Shown here: positions 1 through 6,739 of the stretch, piece after piece
How the letters are laid out: each line of letters begins with the position of its first letter
Position numbering within the stretch: position 1 is the first letter of the stretch
DNA from: Chryseobacterium aureum
Lineage (GTDB): Bacteria > Bacteroidota > Bacteroidia > Flavobacteriales > Weeksellaceae
DNA: 64,000 nt
Direction: 5' to 3'
NCBI RefSeq assembly: GCF_003971235.1
Contig: NZ_CP034661.1
Coordinates: 1,116,001 to 1,180,000 of the forward strand
The notes under the pieces: generated by a model
Told to the model about the DNA's origin: nothing
The model's database searches: none
What the model saw: only the letters and a program-made list of their open reading frames with translations
Position numbers and translations under genes: made by a program

Positions 1-2
1 AA

Positions 3-206
3 GAATTATATGCACAGGCCGTTGAATTCAACACAACCTACAGACGGTTATTAGATGCCATACAAAGTGCTGTAGAAGGAAATCAAAGGGAGCTTGAAAA
101 ATCTGTTATGTATATGTATGCCCTGAAAGAACAGGCTGTCAATCTGATGAAACAGCCTTTGGATGCCCAAACGAATGCGGGCCCCACTTTCGAATACATC
201 AATTAA
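3..206 (+). CDS. C-terminal end of a ferritin-like protein (partial)
   Basis: An open frame runs from the window edge to a TAA at 204-206 and gives 67 residues, so the start lies upstream. The end reads AGPTFEYIN, preceded by a helical stretch with MYALKEQAVNLMKQPL. I associate this ending with the ferritin-like family that includes the C-terminal part of VioB (iminophenyl-pyruvate dimer synthase). The call rests on that resemblance only. The next gene starts 21 bases downstream on the same strand, so the two are probably cotranscribed. The metal-binding residues would be in the missing part, so iron binding cannot be judged here. Confidence 0.5.
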   Translation, partial: ELYAQAVEFNTTYRRLLDAIQSAVEGNQRELEKSVMYMYALKEQAVNLMKQPLDAQTNAGPTFEYIN

Positions 207-227
207 TAACCATAAAAACGATATATC

Positions 228-1757
228 ATGTTAAAAAGAAAAAAAGAAAGTGCCCAGGCAGGAGGTGAACAGTTATTCCGTAGAATGCCAGGCCAAACTG
301 AAGTAAATCTGGCTGAGCTTATGGACGGCTATTCAAAACTTCTTATTGATGATCCGGTAAGACCTTTCAGAGAAGAAAACCTGCAGGCAATTGAGAATAA
401 TGTAGATTATGGAATCCTTGCCGCGTTAGACGGGACATGGGTAAGCTATAATGTAAACTACAATAAAGAGATTGGCAAACCTTCATTAGCAAGCGGTGTG
501 CATACTACCATTATGCCATCCCCCGGAACCAATTCCGGAACGATACCCGGTAAATTTGCCTTTGACTGTGAAGAATATATTGAGAAGCTTACCTTCTCCA
601 TCGTTCCCGGCGGAGTTCGTAACCGTGGCGGGGCAAGTGAACTTTTCTGCGGCGCTGTGAAATATGAGCAGAGCATTAAAAGTGTTACTCCTGTTCAGGG
701 GCAGAATGCTTTAAAATACACGCCTATTCATGAAGAAAACGGGATGTATCTGTGGCTGAGTGATGTCTACAACCATGCTGCAACCAAAGAGTCTATCAAA
801 AGAGACCGCGGCATCCACGCAGTTTCCACAGAAGATGCCAAAAAATATGGGTACACAGGAGAATACAGGGATGAACCTTTGGTAAGAATAACACCGGACG
901 GACAGGAAAACCCTCAATATATTCTTCAAAGTCAGCTGCAGCCGGGGCAGCCTTATTATGAAATTATTCCGGCGCAGGAAATAAAACCGGGAGCAGGGCT
1001 GGACGGACCTTATTTTATCCCGGACTACTCTATCTCGCGAAGCGGGGTGATTCCTCATGGAAGTACCATTACTTTGCTTGGAGATATTATTCCTCAAACT
1101 AAAGATAACACAACCTTTTATCTGGTTGAAGGATCCCCAAAATTCCCATATGGTAAAGAAGCATGGGAAACCAATCATCTTTCTATTTCCCGTACCATGG
1201 GGAATGCAGGGGTAACACCTGATAATATTATTGATCTTGACAAACCGGCTCCGGAATGGGTTCATGAAACTTTAAATGACGAAAATGACCCGGGGTCAAA
1301 CAAAATTTATACTCAGAGAATTCTTGCAGACAACTTATATCCATATTCTGTAAGGCCGGATCTGAGGCTCAGAGATACTTTAAGAGGTCAGGAGGTCAGC
1401 AATTATGTTCATATAAGAATGTCTTCCAAGATGAAAACCGGAGCCCAGGGAGGAATTCTAAATGTTCCTTTTGTCAACCGCTTTGTTCCGACAGTTGAGG
1501 TAGATATGGATATGTGGATTGAAACCGTTATAGAAGACGGAAAAGAGATTCTTCAGCTTCAATACGAGCAGATCGTATTCTTTGAATTTGATTTCGGGAA
1601 TGACGGGGGCACTACCAGCTGGCCACACATCCAGGTGAATACCCTTCGCAAAATACAGGATATCCCTGAGGATCAGAGAAAGGTTATTGAAGAGCAGTTC
1701 TACAATACTTCCGGAAGCTCAGAGGCTGCTTCAGGATGCCCTTACCACAAAGGATAA
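228..1757 (+). CDS. Conserved hypothetical protein, partner of the ferritin-like gene
   Basis: A 509-residue protein with no signal peptide or membrane segment. I do not recognise a family with confidence. It has a Gly/Pro-rich core (residues about 90-145), a region with HIRMSSKMKTG near residue 395, an acidic stretch VEVDMDMWIETVIEDG near 425, and a C-terminal SGCPYHKG. The Cys-Pro and His near the end could bind heme or metal, but that is a guess. It follows the ferritin-like gene closely and ends at a strong terminator, so the two probably form the end of one operon, perhaps in secondary metabolism or redox chemistry. Confidence 0.6.
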   Translation: MLKRKKESAQAGGEQLFRRMPGQTEVNLAELMDGYSKLLIDDPVRPFREENLQAIENNVDYGILAALDGTWVSYNVNYNKEIGKPSLASGVHTTIMPSPGTNSGTIPGKFAFDCEEYIEKLTFSIVPGGVRNRGGASELFCGAVKYEQSIKSVTPVQGQNALKYTPIHEENGMYLWLSDVYNHAATKESIKRDRGIHAVSTEDAKKYGYTGEYRDEPLVRITPDGQENPQYILQSQLQPGQPYYEIIPAQEIKPGAGLDGPYFIPDYSISRSGVIPHGSTITLLGDIIPQTKDNTTFYLVEGSPKFPYGKEAWETNHLSISRTMGNAGVTPDNIIDLDKPAPEWVHETLNDENDPGSNKIYTQRILADNLYPYSVRPDLRLRDTLRGQEVSNYVHIRMSSKMKTGAQGGILNVPFVNRFVPTVEVDMDMWIETVIEDGKEILQLQYEQIVFFEFDFGNDGGTTSWPHIQVNTLRKIQDIPEDQRKVIEEQFYNTSGSSEAASGCPYHKG

Positions 1758-1780
1758 ATATACATCAGCAGGATATGATG

Positions 1781-1810
1781 AAGGGGCAGCAATCTGCCCC
1801 TTTTATTTTT
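1781..1810 (+). terminator. Rho-independent terminator after the 509-residue gene
   Basis: AAGGGGCAG, loop CAAT, then CTGCCCC followed by TTTTATTTTT. It runs into the last codons of the convergent tetR gene (stop at 1809). Confidence 0.85.
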
Positions 1811-2456
1811 AGTCTTTTAACAGTCCTTCATATGTCTGATCTACCATAAAGGATATTGCTTTTTTAATTTTGTCTCGTCCTTCCGGTGTATTCACATCTA
1901 TTCCGCAAAAAATACTGCCATTCAGAGAAGCAAACATATTCAGGTAATAGAGCCCGGAAACCATGATGGCCATGATAGAACGGTAAACGTCCATCTTTTC
2001 CTTGAAGTGGGATTCCATTAATAAGTTAAAAATATATTCCCCGTTTTCTTCCTGAGTATCAATCAGTTTTTTTAATGACTTACGGGGTTCGGAAATCGTC
2101 CATAAAAGGAGTTTCTGTGCTTCTTTATTGGTGTATACGTAATCAAACTGTGAGAGCAGCATATGGCGGATAAATTCCTGTCCTCCGTCTTCAAGGTTAG
2201 GTTTCATTTTTTCTACCTCTTCACTGGTAACTTTTACCCAGAAATCCTGTGTACGGACATATTCATCCATCAGCCCATCCATACCGCCAAAATAGGTATA
2301 GATCATTTTCTTATCTACTCCGGCTGTTGCAGCGATATCATTAATCTTCAACCCTGCATATCCTTTCGTTTTCAGAATCTTCCCAACCGCATCTAAAAAC
2401 TTTTTCTTACTGCGTTCCTTGTTCCTAATACTTCCTGATGCTGACTTTCTTTCCAT
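1809..2456 (-). CDS. TetR/AcrR-type regulator, copy 1 of a paralogous pair
   Basis: A 215-residue regulator starting MERKSASGS. I chose this start, not the one 7 codons upstream, because the paralog at 3182-3820 begins in the same way. The N-terminal helix-turn-helix (about residues 15-65) shows INDIAATAGVDKKMIYTYF, a typical TetR recognition helix. The all-helical C-terminal part would bind a ligand or form the dimer. A basic N-terminal tail (RNKERSKKK) precedes the DNA-binding domain. It faces away from the first small-RNA unit. An inverted repeat (2501-2522) lies about 45 bases upstream of its start, so it probably represses itself and the RNA. The ligand is unknown. Confidence 0.88.
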   Translation of the reverse strand: MERKSASGSIRNKERSKKKFLDAVGKILKTKGYAGLKINDIAATAGVDKKMIYTYFGGMDGLMDEYVRTQDFWVKVTSEEVEKMKPNLEDGGQEFIRHMLLSQFDYVYTNKEAQKLLLWTISEPRKSLKKLIDTQEENGEYIFNLLMESHFKEKMDVYRSIMAIMVSGLYYLNMFASLNGSIFCGIDVNTPEGRDKIKKAISFMVDQTYEGLLKD

Positions 2457-2500
2457 GACTAAACATTCAATATACAAGTTTAAGAAATTTTTTTATCATT

Positions 2501-2546
2501 TTAGACACTAATTGGTGTCTAATATTAACTATTTATATATATTTGC
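2501..2546 (+). promoter_or_regulatory. TetR-type operator and TAnnTTTG promoter of small RNA 1
   Basis: TTAGACAC (2501-2508) and GTGTCTAA (2515-2522) form a perfect inverted repeat with 8-bp arms. A -7 box TATATTTG follows at 2538-2545. The gap from the GTGTCT half-site to the -7 box is 17 bp, against 7 bp in the other three units, about one helical turn more. A nearby T-rich segment (TAAACTTG on the minus strand, near 2475-2482) may be the -7 region of the divergent tetR gene, since tetR copy 2 has the same string. Confidence 0.75.
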
Positions 2547-2549
2547 AAA

Positions 2550-2710
2550 AACTAAAACCATTTTATATAAAAACACTACCGGGGCTGAAAAATTAAAAAT
2601 GATTCAGATTGTATCGCTAGTTCCCTCAGTTTAAAATATTTCGACATCAAACTATTGAGGGAAAAACACCACCTGACAGCATCATTTTTCATCGTGATGC
2701 TGTTTTTATT
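2550..2710 (+). ncRNA. Candidate small RNA 1 of the TetR-linked family
   Basis: The predicted transcript is about 160 nt, from a few bases after the -7 box to the terminator T-run. It shares with the other units an early AACTAAAACCATTTTATATA-like segment, an AACACT/GGNTGA segment, AGTTCCCTCAGTTT, a TGAGGGAAAAACAC-like segment and a terminator. TTCCCTCA (2621-2628) can pair with TGAGGGAA (2656-2663), and GTTT (2629-2632) with AAAC (2649-2652), giving a long internal hairpin. The terminator stem is ACAGCATCA (2676-2684) with TGATGCTGT (2695-2703), then T5. The only ATG frame is 11 codons and is not kept in the other copies, so the unit is probably untranslated. Confidence 0.7.
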
Positions 2711-2944
2711 TCTTAAAAACGACCTCTTTGGTCCCTGAAATACTTTTACAGATATTTTTTATCCTGTTCATTATTATTTATTCCAAATAAGGTTTTTACT
2801 CCTGAACAAAACCTGGTGGCTTTGTTCTATAGTCCAAAATATACGATAACTCTAATAAAAGGAGACTATTTATTACTAATTACAAAAAATAAATAAACTG
2901 ATAATCAGTTATTTAAATAAAATTAACAAAAATTTAATCTTTTT

Positions 2945-2977
2945 ACACACTTTACAGTGTCTTATTTTATATATTTG
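2945..2977 (+). promoter_or_regulatory. Operator and promoter of small RNA 2
   Basis: ACACT (2947-2951) and AGTGT (2956-2960) form the centre of a degenerate version of the operator seen in the other units. TATATTTG (2970-2977) is the -7 box. The half-site-to-box distance is 7 bp, as in units 3 and 4. The operator has mismatches in its outer arms, so binding may be weaker. Confidence 0.6.
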
Positions 2978-2981
2978 TGGA

Positions 2982-3155
2982 AACTAAAAACCATCTATAT
3001 ATTTAAAAACACTTTTTAGGTTGAAAAAAATAAAACAATTCAGGTTGTATTATTTCAGTTCCCTCACTTTAAGACCATTTCGAATATGAAAATGCTAAGG
3101 TAGAAACACAACTTACAAACAACAGCCATTAGATTTTCTAATGGTTTTGTTTTTA
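2982..3155 (+). ncRNA. Candidate small RNA 2 of the TetR-linked family
   Basis: The predicted transcript is about 174 nt. It carries the shared blocks in the same order: AACTAAAAACCATCTATATA, AAAACACT, GGTTGA, CAGGTTGTAT, AGTTCCCTCACTTT, CTAAGGTAGAAACAC, and a terminator with stem CCATTAG (3126-3132) and CTAATGG (3138-3144) followed by TTTTGTTTTT. Pairing between CCCTCA and GGTAG is weaker than in copy 1. No start codon begins a frame shared with the other copies. It lies in the same orientation behind small RNA 1, with about 230 bp of AT-rich DNA between them. Confidence 0.65.
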
Positions 3156-3181
3156 AATTCAATAGCCTGCCAACCGATGCC

Positions 3182-3820
3182 CTATAAATTTTCATAGGTA
3201 TGATTCAACAGAAAAGAAACCGCTTTCTTTATCTTGTCTCTTCCCCTGGTAGTGCTGATGTCTATTCCACAAAAAATACTCCCGTTCATGGCCGCATACA
3301 TATTCAGATAATACAATCCAGAAACCAGAATCGCCATAATGGAACGGAATTCCTGTGCTTTTTCTTTAAAATGAGAATCCATCAGCAGCTTAAAGAGATG
3401 TTCTCCGCTTTCTTGCTGGGTATCCGTTAATTTTTTTAAAGCTTTACGTGATTCTGATAAACGCCATAAAAGTAATTTTTGAGCTTCCTTATGGGTATGT
3501 ACATAATCAAATTGTGATACCAGCATTTCTTCCATAAAAGATTTTCCTCCGTCATCCCATTTTGGTTTTATCTTTTCTACTTCTTCAATAGGCGTCCTGT
3601 TCCAGTAATCCTGCGAACGGAGATATTCATCTATCAGACCGTCTATTCCTCCAAAATAAGAATAAATCATTTTCTTGTCTACCCCAGCCATATCAGCAAT
3701 GCTATTCACCCTCAGAGCGGTATATCCTTTTGTTCTCAGTATTTTGCCCACTGCATCTAAAAACTTTTTCTTACTGCGTTCTTTATTCCGGATACTCCCA
3801 GCCGCTGATTTTCTTTCCAT
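3182..3820 (-). CDS. TetR/AcrR-type regulator, copy 2 of the pair
   Basis: A 212-residue paralog of the regulator at 1809-2456, nearly identical in the DNA-binding half (MERKSAAGSIRNKERSKK, then ADMAGVDKKMIYSYF) and more diverged in the C-terminal half. The two probably bind the same operator but could sense different ligands or form heterodimers. It faces away from small RNA 3, and a perfect palindromic operator (3862-3885) lies about 40 bases upstream of its start. The duplicated unit appears to be tetR plus two RNA units. Confidence 0.88.
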   Translation of the reverse strand: MERKSAAGSIRNKERSKKKFLDAVGKILRTKGYTALRVNSIADMAGVDKKMIYSYFGGIDGLIDEYLRSQDYWNRTPIEEVEKIKPKWDDGGKSFMEEMLVSQFDYVHTHKEAQKLLLWRLSESRKALKKLTDTQQESGEHLFKLLMDSHFKEKAQEFRSIMAILVSGLYYLNMYAAMNGSIFCGIDISTTRGRDKIKKAVSFLLNHTYENL

Positions 3821-3861
3821 GGTAAACTTTCAATCGTACAAGTTTAAGAATTTTTTTTCAA

Positions 3862-3897
3862 TTTAGACACTTTTTAGTGTCTAAATGTTTATATTTG
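3862..3897 (+). promoter_or_regulatory. Perfect palindromic operator and promoter of small RNA 3
   Basis: TTTAGACACT (3862-3871) and AGTGTCTAAA (3876-3885) are perfect 10-bp arms around TTTT. This is the best form of the operator in the window and probably close to the consensus. TATATTTG (3890-3897) is the -7 box. The operator fills the space where the -33 element should lie, so a bound TetR dimer would block RNA polymerase. Confidence 0.82.
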
Positions 3898-3901
3898 CAC
3901 C

Positions 3902-4060
3902 AACTAATAACCTTTTTTTTATCAACAGATCATCTGGGTTGTGAGATTGTGAAGATCAAGTTGCAAAGTTAGTTCCCTCAGTTTGAATGCATTTGTACAG
4001 CAGGCTGAGGTAAAACATTACTCAAACAGCATTGTTAGGAAACTAATGATGCTGTTTTTA
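3902..4060 (+). ncRNA. Candidate small RNA 3 of the TetR-linked family
   Basis: The predicted transcript is about 158 nt with the family blocks AACTAATAACC, GGGTTGTGAGA, AAGTTAGTTCCCTCAGTTT and GGCTGAGGTAAAAC. CCTCAG (3976-3981) can pair with CTGAGG (4005-4010), the counterpart of the copy 1 hairpin with changed flanking bases. The terminator is long: AAACAGCAT (4024-4032) pairs with ATGCTGTTT (4049-4057) and the inner stem closes on a GAAA loop (4039-4042). No conserved reading frame is present. Confidence 0.68.
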
Positions 4061-4237
4061 CCCGCAAAAAGATTTTTTTGACGTTGATAGATGAAAAAAG
4101 AAACCAGGATTTAAGATTTCACCTGATTAAAACCAAAATTTTCAAATTTTATTTACACTTGAAAACACTCTCTGACAAAGGGTTTGAACAAAATTGAAAA
4201 ACTTTAACAATTTTTTTTTGAAACTTTTTTGAATTTT

Positions 4238-4270
4238 AGACACCTCATAGTGTCTTATTTTGTATATTTG
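4238..4270 (+). promoter_or_regulatory. Operator and promoter of small RNA 4
   Basis: AGACAC (4238-4243) and GTGTCT (4250-4255) form the inverted repeat. TATATTTG (4263-4270) is the -7 box, again 7 bp after the half-site. There is no divergent tetR gene here. As with unit 2, the operator serves only the RNA unit. Confidence 0.68.
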
Positions 4271-4274
4271 CTCC

Positions 4275-4407
4275 AAACTAATAACCATTTTACATAGCAG
4301 CACTATTTGAGTTGAGAAAAATGAAAAGTTTTCGAAAACAAGCAACTAAGGTAAAAGCACTAAATGCAACAGTATCGTTAACAGTTTTAATGATACTGTT
4401 TTTTTAT
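4275..4407 (+). ncRNA. Candidate small RNA 4, shortened member of the TetR-linked family
   Basis: The predicted transcript is about 131 nt. It starts like the others (AAACTAATAACCATTTTACATA, then GAGTTGAGAAAA) and keeps the late block CTAAGGTAAAAGCAC. It lacks the AGTTCCCTCAGTTT block, so the internal hairpin of copies 1 and 3 cannot form. The terminator is AACAGTATC (4368-4376) with GATACTGTT (4392-4400) and a long T-run. An ATG at 4321 opens a frame that runs through the terminator. I do not think it is coding. Confidence 0.6.
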
Positions 4408-4457
4408 TACAAAAGACTGTATATACCGATGATTCGGTTTTTAGAATAGTTGATATG

Positions 4458-4483
4458 AAAAGAGACTGTCCCAGGACAGTCTC
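4458..4483 (-). terminator. Terminator of the gnd-zwf-pgl operon
   Basis: GAGACTGTCC and GGACAGTCTC pair almost without a loop. On the minus strand the stem is followed by TTTTCAT. It lies 25 bases after the pgl stop. Confidence 0.75.
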
Positions 4484-4507
4484 ATCTATTTTAAAGCGTA
4501 CAGAACA

Positions 4508-5218
4508 TCAGCCCTTCGCTTTTCCGTCTGTGAAAAACTGAAAGCCTTCTTTTCTTTCGATAAGCTGCATGGGATATAACGCAGGGTTATACGCACCGTT
4601 CATCACCTCATTCAGAGCATGTTTTTTGGATTCTCCGAATGCTACTACAAGAATATTTTCAGCTTTGTTAATCAATGGTGCTGTCAGGGTGATTCTGAAC
4701 ATTTCCTGAGGCTTCAGATAATAAGCAGATACCCATTTTTCTTTTTCATTTAACACTTCTTCACCCGGAAATAATGAAGCGGTGTGACCATCATCCCCCA
4801 TTCCCAGAAGAATAAAATCAAATACGCCTTCGTCTCCAAGAACACTTCTGATCTGTTGTTCATAGGTCTTGGCATAGTCTTCGGGAAGAATTCCGTCACT
4901 ATACATAGGGAAAATATGGTTTTTATCCACAGGAACCTGGCTCAGAAGTGCTTCATCCGTCATCCGGAAGTTGCTTTTATCATCATTCAAAGGCACCCAT
5001 CTTTCGTCTACCCAAAAGAAATAGATTTTATTCCATTCTATCTGTTCTGCATATTCCGGGGTGGCCAATAGCCTGAAAATAGCTTTAGGAGAAGAACCTC
5101 CGCTTAAAGCCACCACAAAACGGTCTTTTTTCTGAATAGATTTTTTTGAAAGGTCAACAAAAGTGTCTGCTGCCTCTGTGTACAGTTTTTCCAGATCGTC
5201 AAATACTGTAATATTCAT
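4508..5218 (-). CDS. pgl: 6-phosphogluconolactonase
   Basis: A 236-residue cytosolic enzyme that hydrolyses 6-phosphogluconolactone to 6-phosphogluconate, the second step of the oxidative pentose phosphate pathway. The family motifs are clear: LSGGSSPK (residues 38-45), WVDERWVP (69-76) and LLGMGDDGHTASLFPG (about 136-151). The length is usual for the family. It is the last gene of an operon with gnd and zwf, 26 bases after the zwf stop, and supplies the step between their two products. Confidence 0.95.
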   Translation of the reverse strand: MNITVFDDLEKLYTEAADTFVDLSKKSIQKKDRFVVALSGGSSPKAIFRLLATPEYAEQIEWNKIYFFWVDERWVPLNDDKSNFRMTDEALLSQVPVDKNHIFPMYSDGILPEDYAKTYEQQIRSVLGDEGVFDFILLGMGDDGHTASLFPGEEVLNEKEKWVSAYYLKPQEMFRITLTAPLINKAENILVVAFGESKKHALNEVMNGAYNPALYPMQLIERKEGFQFFTDGKAKG

Positions 5219-5244
5219 TTTTTTCTGTTTAAATTTATATTGTT

Positions 5245-6726
5245 TTATACCCAGCTGTGCCCTTGTCTTTCTACCAAAGCATTAACGTCTTCCGGGCCCC
5301 AGGTTCCTGCTTTATAATTCGGGAAAGACAGGTCTTTATTATTTTCCCAGGCTTCCTGTATTGTGGTAACAACATCCCAGGCTTCTTCCACCTGATCGGA
5401 ACGCATAAACAGGGTAAGATCTCCCAGAAGAGCATCCTGTAACAGGGTTTCATAAGCTTCAGGAGTATCATCCTGGCAGGCAAAATTGTCAAAAATCATT
5501 TCTGCAGGCTTAAGATCCAGGGTCAGTCCAGGTTTTTTTGTCATGAACTGCAGTCTGATATCCATCATTGGCTGAATATTAATTATCAAACGGTTGGCCG
5601 ACAAAAGGTGCGGACTGTCTGAGAATGTGGAATGAGGAAGCGGCTTAAACTGAATGGTAATATAAGAGTGCTTTTCTTTCATTTTCTTTCCTGTGCGAAC
5701 ATAGAAAGGAACATCCTGCCATCTTTCATTATCCAGATAAAACTTTATTGCGGCAAAGGTCTCGGTATTGGAATCTGGCGCAATTCCGTCTTCCTGGCGG
5801 TACCCTTTCACTTCTACTCCGTTGATGGTTCCTTTTCCATACTGGCCTCTTACAGCGTAATGATCTACCTGATCAGAAGAAATTCTGCGAATGCACTTCA
5901 GCACATCTACTTTCCGGTCTCTTATCTCCCCGGACTCCAGCGAAGCTGGCGGTTCCATAGCGACCATGCAAAGAATTTGTAAAAGATGATTCTGAATCAT
6001 ATCTCTTAAAGCTCCCGTCTGTTCATAGAACGCGCCTCTGGTTTCAACACCTACTTCTTCGGCTACGGTGATCTGCACAGATTCTATGTATTTATGCTTC
6101 CATAAAGGTTCGAAAATAGAATTTCCGAATCTGAACGCCAATATATTCTGTACGGTTTCTTTTCCAAGATAGTGATCAATACGGTAGATCTGCTCTTCTT
6201 CAAATGTTTTTGCCAGAAGACTGTTCAGCTCAATCGCAGACTGTTTATTGTGTCCAAAAGGCTTTTCAATAATAATACGGTCTTTTTTTGGATCTGAAGC
6301 TAATGATGTAGTTTTGATATGATTGGAAATCGCAGTAATAAAATTAGGTCCTATAGACAGGTAAAATAACCGGTTGGCTCTAACTCCGTAAACAGCATCA
6401 AAATCCTGCAGCTTTTGCTGTAGATTCTGATAAGAGGCTTCTTCATCCAGCTGGTGCTGGAAATAAGTAATATGAGCCTGAAAGCCTGCCCAGTCTTCAG
6501 AAGTGACTTTCTTTCTGGAGAAACTTTCAAGGTTTTCTTTGATGTAATTTCTGAAATTTTCGTTGGTATTTTCTGATCTTCCCAATGCTACAATATTGAA
6601 GCCTTTGGGCATTCTGCCATCGATATATAAGTTATAAAATGCCGGGAAAAGTTTTCTTTTTGCCAGATCTCCTGTCGCACCAAAAATAACAATAGTTGTT
6701 GGCTGCAAGATTCTATTTTGATTCAT
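5245..6726 (-). CDS. zwf: Glucose-6-phosphate 1-dehydrogenase
   Basis: A 493-residue enzyme that oxidises glucose 6-phosphate to 6-phosphogluconolactone with NADP (or NAD), the entry step of the oxidative pentose phosphate pathway. The nucleotide-binding motif GATGDLA is at residues 16-22, IIIEKPFGH at 151-159, and the active-site signature RIDHYLGKE at 182-190. A longer frame exists upstream, but the start MNQNRILQPT fits the family length and lies 13 bases after the gnd stop. The gene order gnd-zwf-pgl keeps the three NADPH-forming and linking steps together. Confidence 0.96.
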   Translation of the reverse strand: MNQNRILQPTTIVIFGATGDLAKRKLFPAFYNLYIDGRMPKGFNIVALGRSENTNENFRNYIKENLESFSRKKVTSEDWAGFQAHITYFQHQLDEEASYQNLQQKLQDFDAVYGVRANRLFYLSIGPNFITAISNHIKTTSLASDPKKDRIIIEKPFGHNKQSAIELNSLLAKTFEEEQIYRIDHYLGKETVQNILAFRFGNSIFEPLWKHKYIESVQITVAEEVGVETRGAFYEQTGALRDMIQNHLLQILCMVAMEPPASLESGEIRDRKVDVLKCIRRISSDQVDHYAVRGQYGKGTINGVEVKGYRQEDGIAPDSNTETFAAIKFYLDNERWQDVPFYVRTGKKMKEKHSYITIQFKPLPHSTFSDSPHLLSANRLIINIQPMMDIRLQFMTKKPGLTLDLKPAEMIFDNFACQDDTPEAYETLLQDALLGDLTLFMRSDQVEEAWDVVTTIQEAWENNKDLSFPNYKAGTWGPEDVNALVERQGHSWV

Positions 6727-6739
6727 TTTTTTCCGAATT

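Noticed and set aside
711-1265. 184-residue minus-strand frame inside the 509-residue gene
   Set aside because: Shadow of the real plus-strand gene; no domain, signal or promoter.
4142-4345. 67-residue minus-strand frame over small RNA 4
   Set aside because: Runs against the promoter and terminator of the RNA unit, is low-complexity, and has no homolog I recognise.
4321-4449. Short plus-strand frame starting MKSFRKQATK inside small RNA 4
   Set aside because: It reads through the terminator hairpin and is not conserved in the other RNA copies.
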